This document shows, in pieces, positions 1-8,868 of a stretch of 12,682 nucleotides of DNA. This DNA comes from Euperipatoides rowelli. Lineage: Eukaryota; Onychophora; Udeonychophora; Euonychophora; Peripatopsidae. The stretch's first letter is position 1. Each line of letters starts with the position of its first letter. The stretch lies in assembly GCA_003024985.2 (NCBI GenBank), contig PXIH01S0000679.1; one strand, given 5' to 3'. The position numbers and the translations under genes are program-made. The notes beneath the pieces were generated by a model that was not told the DNA's origin, made no database searches, and saw only the letters and a program-made list of their open reading frames with translations.

Positions 1-1042
1 TATATAGTTATAGAGATATAAGGCAAGGAAAAATGTGTGTATAGACAGACTGTACAAGTGTACAGCTATAAGGGTTGATTTTGTTGTAGTTAAACAATAA
101 AGCTTTATAATCATTTTCGTAGAATCTATTACCTTTGTCAAAATTTATTGTTGTCTGAAAGAATGAATCATATTTATAAATGCAATTTTATCCTTGCGAT
201 TTGATTGTTAATTTTGGCCTAAAAAAGCTAATATATATTTTTTAAAGAATGCACAAAACCATTTCACTTGAATAAATATCGTAATTATTTAGACTTGAAA
301 TGAATGTTTGTTAATGATTATGGAAATGAATCGAACATTTCTTATGTAAATTTTATTCATTTATGTTAATTCATTTCATTTGGTATTGTGTTTGATTGCA
401 CTTTGCTGTTGAATTGTTTATATTTCAAGAGATTTATTTTTGTTTTTACTGTTATTATGCCTGTTACTAACCTGCTGTTCGCATTTCATCTAACTTCGCT
501 TCATGAAAATTTATTAGAATAGAGATAAAGAAAATTATTATTATTATATGGAAAATAATAATTAAAAAAAATAGCCTGATAGTGTTGCTTTAACTAATTA
601 ATAATTTAATCATTCCGTTGTTTGGTAATCAGTAAATATTTGCCACATTTTATTATTATTAAGTGGAATTAATAACTTGTAATTGTTTTAAATTTCAATT
701 AAAATTTCCTCTAATTAAATATTTAAATATAATTTTGAACGATGTGCATAGAAATTGATATAATAACTTCCCCATTCAGATTCAACAACTGAAATTACCT
801 GACAAGTTTGTATTATTAGCTGGAAAAAGTATTGATTACCGTTTAGAAATGTTAATAAACTACTTTTAAAATATACATTAACAAATAGGATATCAATAAT
901 TCATTTCAAGGATTTATAAGGAAATCATTTTTAAATATAAAAATCATTGCAATCAAACGATTAGAATGTCACCTAAATATTTATTTATTTATTACAATTG
1001 ATGACATCAATAATTACGATCAACCTGTTTATTTATTTATAT
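1..1042. other. AT-rich intergenic DNA, no gene seen
   Basis: This stretch is strongly AT-rich, and all frames on both strands carry frequent stops. I see no open frame of useful length, no tRNA-like boxes and no strong terminal repeat. Small items only: ATTTATTTATTT-type runs near 979-993 and 1031-1040, and a perfect odd palindrome ATTGATGACATCAAT at 997-1011. Nothing here supports a gene call. Confidence 0.7.
1035..1042. repeat. left target-site duplication (ATTTATAT)
   Basis: The octamer ATTTATAT sits immediately before the first base of the terminal inverted repeat at 1043. An identical octamer begins immediately after the other end at 1290. Exact abutment on both sides is what a transposon insertion leaves. 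AT-rich octamers recur by chance here, so the weight comes from the exact positions. Confidence 0.75.
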
Positions 1043-1289
1043 GGTCAAGATCCATTATCTGCCCACCAATATGGCCGACAGACATTTAAATTATCTAAAT
1101 CAGTGCTTAGTAAAATATTATTTCACCACTATATTATCCTAGGGTTCAGGGTTACAGTAAGGTTAGGACTGTAAAGAAAATATACTAAAATTGTTGAGAA
1201 AAAAACAGTTATTCCACATGCTACTATGTTTTAGTTGCCACAAAACTCCTAACGTTAATATTTTTGTGGGAAGATAACGGATCTTAACC
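1043..1289. mobile_element. MITE-like non-autonomous DNA transposon, 247 bp
   Basis: The first 24 bases (1043-1066, starting GGTCAAGATCC) match the reverse complement of the last 24 (1266-1289, ending GGATCTTAACC) at 21 of 24 positions. Similarity continues weakly inward for about ten more bases. Identical 8-bp copies of ATTTATAT abut both ends. There is no open frame inside, so it cannot encode its own transposase. Short length, terminal inverted repeats and an 8-bp duplication fit a non-autonomous element mobilised by an 8-bp-TSD superfamily such as hAT, P or Merlin. The GG start does not match the usual hAT end, so I leave the superfamily open. A degenerate TTAGGG-like stretch (1139-1167) lies inside. 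Confidence 0.82.
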
Positions 1290-1297
1290 ATTTATAT
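1290..1297. repeat. right target-site duplication (ATTTATAT)
   Basis: This is the second identical copy of the octamer, starting at the base after the right terminal inverted repeat ends. It pairs with 1035-1042. The site chosen is AT-rich, like most of the surroundings. Confidence 0.75.
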
Positions 1298-1466
1298 TAA
1301 TACAATTATAATGGTTAAAATGCCTATTACTCATACATCACTTTGGAGCAGTTTAGAACGTCATGCAAAACCTTTGCTCTTGCATTCTTTTCCAATATTT
1401 TAAGATGGGCATTACTAAATGTACGTTAATATATCTAGTGCTATGAAAAATAATTAATTGGCTAAT

Positions 1467-2407
1467 ATGTCTGATGTGACTGCTAACAAAAGAGTTTGTG
1501 TCGATACCAGTGTAGATTTTCAGCCATTACAAATTAATAGAATTAGTGAAACAGTTTACACGAATAGAGAATTTATGTGCTGGAATGATAATTTTGCCAA
1601 CCTAGTTAAAAATGATACTTTCCATTTTTGATGTGGGGAATGGCCTTGTTATTACACAGGTAATCTTGACGTATATAATGAAACTGTTTATTAAATCTGA
1701 TCTGTTATGTTATATTAGACCATTTGTAGTATTACCTAATCATACATTTTACTTTGTGAAGTTTAATTATGAGTTAAAAATGAATGTAATGAAGGTTAGG
1801 CTTCAAAATCTGGAGGGCTCTAAAATTGGATATGTTCAGCCACTTATATAACAACAAAATATATCTCTATTGTTGTGGAAAATATTCCTCCAGAGATACA
1901 GCTATGAATGAACTTCCAGATTTTCTAGAGTCAGATGTAGAAATAGTTGAAGTTAAGTCTAAAGTTATTACACTTCCAGGTAATCTTCAGTTTGAAACTG
2001 TACCTGTAGTAATTACTGCATAGCTTAAGGCCAATAAATTTATTATTGACATTCCTATACTCATAAAATTTTTGTAAAAAATGAATGGACAAACTGTGAC
2101 ATGTTTTAAATTTTTGTGACAAGGATACATTGTCAAGAACAGTGATAATTGTAAAAAAAACATCTTTTTGAGATGGTTTGTCAGCTTGCTATTCTTTTAA
2201 ACTTAAAATTGACCAAAATTTATTCAAAACGTTCTCCGATGTTGATGTAGTTGGTGTGTCTAATCCTGATACAGACACAGGATGGGAGGATAGGGGTGAC
2301 AACTCTCTCAGGTGGATAATGGAGCTCATCCATTTTTGAAGACAATATTAAATGACTGGATACATCATGAACAGCAACAAAATACTAGTGATAAGGGAGA
2401 TATTTGA
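1467..2407 (+). pseudogene. unidentified degenerate protein-coding relic
   Basis: I do not recognise this gene. Five plus-strand open pieces follow one another in changing frames: 1467-1631 (54 residues, from an ATG), 1612-1851 (79), 1826-2023 (65), 2172-2339 (55) and 2327-2407 (26, opening HPFLKTILNDW). They overlap or nearly abut, have protein-like composition (for example KVRLQNLEGSKIGYVQP, SNPDTDTGWEDRGDNSL) and lack convincing GT/AG pairs at the joins, so I read one frameshifted coding relic rather than exons. The GSKIGYV stretch faintly recalls HIRAN domains. The piece GKYSSRDTAMNE followed by VEIVEV faintly recalls Nudix CoA diphosphatases, but the REXXEE catalytic motif is absent. Neither reading is safe. 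It ends 360 bases before LINE ORF1 and lacks the LINE's purine-rich composition, so it is probably a separate retrocopy or transposon fragment. Confidence 0.4.
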
Positions 2408-2767
2408 TCTCTAAGTACCCATACCCTAAAATTATACAGGTTTTTTTTTTCTCTCTTTTTGCAATAACTTGGAAACTTTTTGCTGGATTTTTTTTTTTGA
2501 AAATTGAATTTCAATTTTATTATATTATTTTAATGTTGTTTTGATAATAATTTTTTGAAAAAACTTGTAAAAATTGAAAAAGGTTATATTTTTAAATATT
2601 ATGTATTATTGTGTGTTATAATGTAATTTTATTGTATAAATGGGTTAAATTTAGGTTGGGGTGAGCTTACTCTTTGTGAGTATTAGATGTTTTGCATGTC
2701 TAATTGAATATATCCTTGTTTGACTTGCTGTTTATGCCATTAGTTGTAACGTTGTTAACTTTAATCA
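2408..2767. other. T-rich spacer, possible LINE 5' UTR
   Basis: This spacer has long T runs (about 2442-2460 and 2490-2498), a near-palindrome AAAATTGAATTTCAATTTT near 2499-2517, and no open frame. A LINE 5' UTR should lie somewhere just upstream of 2768, but I cannot see where the element begins. Composition turns purine-rich only from about 2768. Confidence 0.35.
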
Positions 2768-4948
2768 ATGTCAAACTCAAAAACTTTTTTGAAAGGCCAA
2801 GACCAGAGATTTGAGGACCGTTTAAGTAATGGTGGTGCAAGAAGAAGGTTTGGTGGTCAATTCTCAACAAGAAGAGTTCTCAAAAGGGAAAGAGATGGCA
2901 GGGATAATGGAGAGATAGAGAATGGCATAAGTGATAAAAAGCTGAAAATTGAGGAGAATAGTGGAGACGATAAAGAGGCCTATGCAAAGAAGGTTAGCAA
3001 AGAAAGTGCTAATGGTCAAAACCAGGATATTAATTTGATTTCTGACAATATAAGTTTTTTTGATGCCAGATCCAATGATTATATAAGTAGAGGTGTGACA
3101 TGGCACAGGAGGGAAGACATAGTGATAAATGATTATGTGATGGAGATTAGGAAGAAATATGGGATCAAATCCATTGATATGATATATCAAGCTACTTTTA
3201 AGAGAATTGAGGCATTTGCTGCGAATAAAGAACTTGCAATGAGGATGATAGACGAGGGAATAGAAGTGAAGGGAGAAAAGATAAGAATCAATCCAATGAA
3301 CCATTTGGTGAAATACAAGATAACAAACATCATGCCGTGATTAGCAGAGAATGAAATAGGTCATGCATTGGGAGCCTATGGAAGAGTGGTTATGGGATCA
3401 AGGAAAAGAGGCATTTGTGTTATAGAGAGCGACCATAGGATTATGACTAGAGAAATCTCTTTTTTTTAATTAAGAAAAGGGAGGTAAATGTTCCAAAATT
3501 TATGGTTGCAAAAATAGGAAAAGACTATCACAAGTGGTATATCACTCCTGCTGACGTTATTTGCTTTAATTGCAGCAAGGAGGGTCACTGGGTTAAGTAC
3601 TGCAAAATGGATTACGATGATGAGAGAGTGAGGAGAAATATTGAAAGCAACAGGAGGAAGAAGGGATTGCCAGTTAGAGGAGATAAACTGGAACCTCAGG
3701 CTGTAAGAAAAAATGAAAAAAATGAATCGAAAGTTACAGACGAAGAGCAGAATAACGGTGGGGGAGTGATGTGGAGCGGAAGATTTTGGTTAATAATGTT
3801 ATGAAAGATAACATGGATGTTAGGAGATGGAAATCCAGGCTTGTGTGAATGGAGATGAAGAATATGAGGAATGAGTAATTAGGGAGAAAATAGAGAGAAA
3901 AGAAATGAATTTACAGATAAGAGAAATAATGAAGGAATATATGAAAATGATAGCTTTGCCTGAGGTGTGTCAGCCAGGTGTTTTGGAATTGGGAGAAAAG
4001 GAGGTGAGAGAAAATGGTAGAGATGTCGACCTAACTGGTGTATTGAGTCCTAATAAGGGTCAGATTGACCTGATGGATTTTAATGAGGAGAATATAATTG
4101 TTGAGTTCTGGTGAGATCCCTCCTGTGTCTGATTGTGATAAGCCACTGGAGAGTAATGTTAATAAGGAGCTTATCTTGGTTAATGGTCCTGGTGATACGA
4201 CGCATGATGGAGATTTGGTTAGGGATGAGGCAGAGGAGAGTGGTATGGAGCTTGGTGAGGAGGGTAATGTACAGTTACAGTTGGTGTTAGCTAATAGTGA
4301 GAGTGTGGAGAGAATGGTAAAGAGAATTGAAGTGGATAATGAGCAGTTTATGCATGACAATTCCTTGTCTGATGATTGTGAAGAGTCGGATGGTGGGGTG
4401 AATGGTAGTGTGATAGAGAGAGGGGAGATATTAAAGATCCAAAAAAAGGTGGCATTGAACAGAGCAAAAAAGAAAAAGCATTACAGCGATAGTGATGAGA
4501 AGATGCCGTGGTGTGACTGAGAGTGACATGATGGGAGAGGATATAGAGTTTTATCGTGAAAATAGGGTTGAAGGAGAATTGAAAGGGTTTTACACTGCAG
4601 TAAAAAAATACGAAGAAACAAGTAGACCAAAGATGATGAATCAAAAAAGATGTTATAAACAAGTGAGAAAAATGATTAGGAATGAGAAAGAAATAAAGCG
4701 AGTGAAAATGGATAGTGAAGGAAGGAGAATAATACCTGAGTATAACCTCAAGATGTGTCAGATTATTAAGACTGTTGATCAGGCTGTAGAGGAAAGAGGT
4801 GATGGGCCTGAATTTTCAGATGAGTTTTTTTCAGTTTTTTGACACAATGGAGGTTGCTACGATCTTGGACAGGGAAGATAACCTGGATTTTTTGAGGAGA
4901 TGCGGAAGACTCAGGGAGGTTTACAGGGAGGTTTTCAGTCATGTGTAA
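2768..4948 (+). pseudogene. LINE ORF1 (RRM-like plus CCHC nucleic-acid-binding protein), frameshifted
   Basis: In this family ORF1 protein binds element RNA and helps form the retrotransposition particle. The ATG at 2768 opens 190 residues with a basic, Arg/Gly-rich N-terminus (GGARRRFGG near residues 23-31) and a KYKITNIMP strand at the end. An in-frame TGA at 3338-3340 interrupts it, and the same frame continues (ENEIGHALGAYGRVV, an RRM-like helix and strand) to a TAA at 3467-3469. The frame then moves at a T run (about 3460-3467) into the piece holding a perfect CCHC knuckle at 3562-3603. After 3804 come a poorly readable stretch and three more frames: 3905-4114, 4098-4520 (acidic, Glu/Asp/Ser-rich, ending in a Lys cluster) and 4492-4842. 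The last piece, 4838-4948, ends VYREVFSHV and stop. The 4098 and 4492 openings are TTG and GTG, so they are frame re-entries and not starts. About 720 codons in all, long for such an ORF1, with an unusual acidic tail. Confidence 0.8.
3562..3603 (+). other. CCHC zinc knuckle in ORF1
   Basis: The translation CFNCSKEGHWVKYC gives C-X2-C-X4-H-X4-C with every metal ligand intact. Gag-like knuckles of this type bind single-stranded nucleic acid. The preceding DYHKWYITPADVI has the aromatic run that usually leads into the knuckle in Tx1/L1-type ORF1 proteins. Confidence 0.92.
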
Positions 4949-5065
4949 GAGATGATTATTGTGAGTGCTCTGAAGACTTCCATTCGAAGATAATGGTGGT
5001 AATGAGGACAAAATAACATGGATGTACAAGGATCTGAAATATTTGAGATTTTAAAGAAATATGGT

Positions 5066-5680
5066 TCAATAAATTTGAAAAGATTAGGCGCTAAGAACAA
5101 AAAGATGGAGATAATGAAAAGTTTGAACGAGGATGATTTGGTTCTCGTGTCTGCTCAAGAAGTAGGAGACCACTCAATGAAGATGAGGTTCACTGAGTGT
5201 AACTTCTTCTTCTCAAGTATTTATGGAAATAAAATAGGAGTGGCTTTCTTTTGGAAATCATGCTTACAGGAATATATTGTGAATGTTAAGGAGATTGTGC
5301 CTGGTTATGTGGTGGGAATGGAGTTGAAGGTTGGAGATGTTAGGATCATTATCCTGAATTTATACCTGCATACAAATAAACACACTAATTGAAAGAGGAA
5401 TGTAGTTTTTAAGAAAATTAGGGAGGTGGTGGAGGAAAATAGAGATTGCAGGTTTCTGATTTCTGGAGGTTTTAACACTCAAAAGGGAGCATCCAGGAAA
5501 CAGATAGAAGAAATTGAGCATCACTATGGTCATGCTGATGTGTGACCTTCCCTTAGGACAGATGAGAGAGGAGCCACACATAGAGGAGGTAGACTCGATC
5601 ATATTTTTTTGTCTGTGGAATTACTTAATAGTGATATTGATGTGGATCTGATCCGAGTGTCATTCTCAGATTATTACATA
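5066..5680 (+). other. APE-type endonuclease domain of ORF2, catalytically altered
   Basis: Landmarks in order: SINLKRL (Asn at 5072-5074), AQEVG with the metal-binding Glu at 5159-5161, NLYLHTN near 5357-5377, ISGGFNT near 5459-5479, RLDHI at 5591-5605 and SDY at 5666-5674. The family pattern expects GDFN, RXDXI and SDH. Here the Asp before Phe-Asn is Gly (codon 5468-5470) and the terminal His is Tyr (codon 5672-5674). Both are residues the nuclease needs. Two in-frame TGA codons also interrupt the domain. The fold is recognisable, but the enzyme would be dead even without the stops. Confidence 0.82.
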
Positions 5681-6310
5681 ATAAGGTTGAAACAACAAGA
5701 CAATGCCCATACACATTCAAAGGTTTGGAGATTGCCTGATTGGATAATGGACTTGGAGACATTTTGTGAGATGTGTGAGGATTCTGTGAATGGATTGGGT
5801 GAAATGGAAGATGTGGTTGGCAAGTGGGATTCAATGAAGGAAGGTTGGAAGTTGGTGGCAAAAAGAATTCAAAGAAAGAAAAAGAATTGGATGAGAATAA
5901 GAGAAAACAACATGTATAGGAATGTTGGGGAAAAAGTTATTAGTGAAATAGAGGATGGAGAAAATATGGAGGAAAATATATACAATGCAATAATAGACTT
6001 TGATTTCAAATCTTGCCATTAAGTAATGGATAATGGGTCAAAATGGACAAGTTATGACATTAAGAAAAAGAGACTCACAGAAGTGTTATTAATATTTATG
6101 ATGTGAAAAAGGATAGATACATAGTCTCCAAGGAAGAATAATTGGCTGGTGCAACAAATTATTTTAAAATAGTATTGGAAGTGAAAGAAGGATTTGAAGT
6201 GGATGAGAAGGTGTATAGAGGAGTTAAATACGATCATGTGATGCAATGGATTCTGTTGAAAAGGAAATAAAGGTGGAGGAAATTTTAGGGGCAATTAAAA
6301 ATATGAAAAG

Positions 6311-7285
6311 GATTCTGCTCCAGGTCCTGATGGTCTGCCGCTGAGATTCTACAGTAAATTTGAGGGTGTGATAAAAGTTCTGGCTAAGCTATTTAATGAA
6401 ATTATTAAGAATGGAACATGCCCAAAATCCTTTTCTGACTCCATCACTGTATTAATTCCTAAGAAAAAGGAAAAAAACAGTATGTCTGATTTCCGGCTGA
6501 TCTCCTTATTAGATAATGATTACAAAATATTTGCTAAAATTATAGCATCAAGACTGATGGATAGATTAGACAGTAGGATAGGCCTTGAACAATGCTACAC
6601 AATAAGGGATCTCAAAATGTGTCATATCCTGCAGATAGTGAGGGATGAACTGGAAGCAAGGAAAAAATCTGGAGGAAAATACAGGGTCCTTTCAATAGAT
6701 ATGGAAAAAGCTTTTAATACAATAAGGCATAGTCACATATATATTATGTTGAGAAAGCTGGGCGTTTCTAAGAGAATGGTGAAAATTATCATGCACCCAT
6801 TAATGAATGCAAGAACCAGGATCAAAGTTGATAATGATCTGACTGAGAATATAAGTATTAATAGAGGGGTTAATCAAGGGGATCCCCTATCTGCCATGTT
6901 GTTTGTAGTGGCCATGGAGTTTAACATGAATGGTCTTAGAGAGAGAATGAAAGAGAGAAATAAAAAACATGGAAAAGAGAAGATGATAGTTTTTGCATAT
7001 GCTGATGATGTTGTGGCATTGGTGAGCGACAACAGTGAAGTTAACAAGTTATTGAACTGGTTTGGCTGGTCTGCCAGAATCACTGGAATGAGGTTGAATG
7101 TTAGCAAAACTAAAATGATAAAGAGTCAACAGGGAGATGCAATTTCGGATGAAGATTTGGAATATGATATTGAAACAGTAAACAATATTAAGATATTGGG
7201 TTTGCATCTTGGAAAAAAGGGAAGGAAAGAGTCCTATGAGACAATGATGAAAAAAGTAAAGAAGGAAATTGCTAAGATCATGTTT
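6311..7285 (+). other. reverse transcriptase domain of ORF2, core motifs intact
   Basis: The open stretch begins with DSAPGPDGLPLRFY (6311-6352), then VLIPKKK, the fingers motif DFRLISLLDNDYKIFAK, motif A LSIDMEKAFNTI (catalytic Asp at 6698-6700), RGVNQGDPLS (about 6863-6892) and the catalytic FAYADDVVAL (YADD at 6998-7009). Motif D/thumb sequence follows (GMRLNVSKTKM). All three catalytic aspartates are present. Off-consensus positions are R-L-I for the usual R-P-I, AFN for AFD after motif A, and GVNQG for GVRQG. The GTG at 6368 is not a start, since coding similarity begins upstream at 6311. This is the best-preserved part of the element. Confidence 0.95.
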
Positions 7286-7420
7286 TGATTAATAGGACTT
7301 TCATATAGAGATAGAATTTGGGTATTGAATTCCTTTGTCCTCCCACATATATTGTATTTTATGAATGTTTATAAACTGAATATAGATCAGATGAAGGATA
7401 TTAACAAATTATTGTTCAAT

Positions 7421-7442
7421 GCATTTTGGTTGCATTTTGGTT
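7421..7442 (+). repeat. 11-bp tandem duplication that breaks ORF2
   Basis: GCATTTTGGTT occurs twice without a gap (7421-7431 and 7432-7442). The first copy ends the thumb frame, which meets TGA at 7442-7444. The second copy lies in the frame that carries the downstream GGIGFPNL motif. Eleven is not a multiple of three, so the duplication itself explains the frameshift. This is typical of replication slippage after insertion. Confidence 0.85.
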
Positions 7443-7600
7443 GAATACAAGATTTAGACACATTGGAAGAGATAAATTGTATAGAAATCTGACTGATGGG
7501 GGAATAGGCTTCCCTAATTTAAGACTGAGTAAAGCAATTATTGATCTGGATAGATTGTTTAACTTGATAAATTATAATCAAAATTTATTAAAACAGTATG

Positions 7601-7609
7601 AAAAAAAAA
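7601..7609 (+). repeat. A9 run at a second ORF2 frame break
   Basis: Nine consecutive A residues coincide with a change of best coding frame. The frame from 7443 ends at 7632 just beyond the run. Another frame reads through it as KLMKHENYEEIFLIHDKF and stays open to TAA at 7694-7696. A one-base indel in the homopolymer is the simplest cause. Confidence 0.6.
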
Positions 7610-8197
7610 TGGATAAAACTTATGAAGCATGAAAATTATGAAGAAATATTCCTAATACATGATAAATTTTATAAAAGGAAAGATCTAGCCAGGTAAAGGA
7701 AAAACATTGGAATTTCAATAAAATTATTGAATATTAAAGTATAAAATATTGAATTAGATGAGTTTGGTTACCAAAAAATAAAATATAATAATATATTATA
7801 TGTGAACAAGCGTGGACCATATATGCAAGCAAAATTTTCTATAAAAACCCCACTGTTTTAGAAGAAAAAGATCATAGAATTCATTAAACAGAATTGGAAT
7901 TTAGAAAACAGAACATGTAGAAAGTCCTCAATACAAAGAATATATATAATGTATAATGGGGATTGTTGCATATGATCCAAATAGAGATAAAGAAGTCCCA
8001 TTATTTCCATATAGAAAAAAATTACTTAAGAATTTTTTAAGAACTATCTTGTGTGGAGAGTCTGTGGATGATACTCTGTTTTATCCTTGTGGATCCCCTA
8101 TTCCCCGCACATGGTCAGACGCTCTGTGGAGAAAGAAAACAATTGGTTTGTGACTCCTAAAAGAGCACTAAAGTTTAAATTTGTTAATAGTTTTGCT

Positions 8198-8251
8198 TGT
8201 GTTCTGTGTGGGAGGGTTGATAAAGATGATCAACACATTTTCACACAATGT
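8198..8251 (+). other. C-terminal zinc finger of ORF2 (zf-RVT type)
   Basis: The translation CVLCGRVDKDDQHIFTQC gives C-X2-C-X8-H-X4-C, followed by SFF. A finger of this layout follows the RT in many L1/Tx1/R2-like elements and assists RNA or DNA binding during target-primed reverse transcription. All four ligands survive even though the surrounding frame is broken on both sides (about 8135 and 8360). Confidence 0.85.
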
Positions 8252-8511
8252 TCCTTTTTTCAGGGCGTAAACAGTGCAAAGGAGAGAAATGAAAAAAGAT
8301 TTATTGAGAAAATGGAAAAGATATACGAAAATAAGAAATTAAAATTTAATAGATGTATTTTTCTCAGGCTATAGAAGCCTTGCACTCCTTTATAATTTTG
8401 TGCATCTATGGAAGAGCAAGAAGAAGTATAGCAGTAGCAAAAATTGAACCTCTAAAATGGAAGAAAGCTCTGATACAACTATATGTAAATGTGTTGAGCA
8501 GAATAATTTAA

Positions 8512-8838
8512 CATTAAATATGTCAAATGTTTTTAAAGACTAACTTTTTTTGCATTTTTACATAGGAGTTAACATGCCCAGTGACTTATTTTAAGGATAA
8601 TTCAGTTAAAAGCTTGAATCCTGGTATGTTTGATGGGCAAGCTGTGGTCCATGAATAAGTTATCTGGACTGATGCTATGCCTGCCAGGATCAGAAAAATG
8701 TCTTGGTTTTGTGGTTTTGGTTGTCGTTTCACTGATGAACAATTACTTAATAATGAAGTTTGCGTATTTTTTTATGGAGTTTTTAGCAAAAAATAATGTT
8801 TTTAAATTATATCATGTAATCTGTAGCTTTGAGTGATG
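8512..8838 (+). other. possible LINE 3' UTR
   Basis: No coding signal follows the ORF2 stop at 8509-8511. A 68-codon open stretch at 8630-8836 has low-complexity, T-rich composition and no family likeness, so I do not call it. ATCCTGG (8618-8624) and CCAGGAT (8684-8690) form a perfect 7-bp stem with a 59-base loop, a possible remnant of a 3'-end recognition hairpin. No poly(A) tail or short 3' tandem repeat marks the element's end. Confidence 0.35.
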
Positions 8839-8868
8839 TTTTTTTTTTCTTTCTTTCTTTTCTCTCAG
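8839..8868 (+). promoter_or_regulatory. candidate 3' splice acceptor (polypyrimidine tract then CAG)
   Basis: An uninterrupted 28-base pyrimidine tract of T and C runs straight into AG at 8867-8868, an ideal textbook acceptor. It could equally be a (TTTC)n simple repeat that happens to end in CAG. What makes it notable is the composition change just after it. Confidence 0.4.

Larger units (their letters stand above)
2768..8511 (+). mobile_element. nearly full-length, inactivated L1/Tx1-type LINE
   Basis: Two tandem decayed ORFs in the canonical non-LTR order span 5.7 kb. ORF1 carries an RNA-binding region and a CCHC knuckle. ORF2 carries an APE-type endonuclease, reverse transcriptase and a C-terminal CCHC-type finger. 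The RT motif wording (PGPDG, LISLLDNDYKIFAK, RGVNQGDPLS, YADD), the RT-distal GGIGFPNL motif and the finger point to the L1/Tx1 group. The plus strand is distinctly purine-rich throughout, unlike its flanks. Both ORFs carry stops and frameshifts, so this copy is inactive, yet no large internal deletion is evident. The limits given are coding limits; the UTR ends and target duplication were not located. Confidence 0.9.
4952..8511 (+). pseudogene. LINE ORF2 (endonuclease / reverse transcriptase), inactivated
   Basis: Intact ORF2 proteins nick target DNA and prime reverse transcription from the nick. The likely start is the ATG at 4952, three bases after the ORF1 stop, but its frame stops at 4991-4993. 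Readable endonuclease begins near the ATG at 5018. One frame then runs from 5006 to 6022, with in-frame TGA at 5390-5392 and 5543-5545. The linker (6023-6310) shifts frame at least twice. The RT is open from 6311 through 7285 and, past a TGA (7286-7288), continues as thumb-like sequence to 7444. An 11-bp duplication, an A9 run and further shifts break the distal part (7445-8150). The frame with the C-terminal finger follows, and then a last frame from about 8365 (QAIEALHSFIILC) to TAA at 8509-8511. Total length near 1,185 codons is normal for the family, so decay was by small lesions. Confidence 0.88.

Noticed and set aside
2864-3304. 146-codon minus-strand open frame opposite LINE ORF1
   Set aside because: It is the antisense of purine-rich coding sequence, which yields long Leu/Ser/Ile/His-rich frames. 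The plus strand carries recognisable ORF1 sequence here.
4031-4662. Two minus-strand open frames of over 100 codons
   Set aside because: They are Ser/Leu/His-rich mirror images of the acidic ORF1 tail; low complexity and no family likeness.
8630-8836. 68-codon plus-strand open frame after ORF2
   Set aside because: Composition follows the local G/T-rich sequence, it has no motif, and it lies where a 3' UTR is expected.
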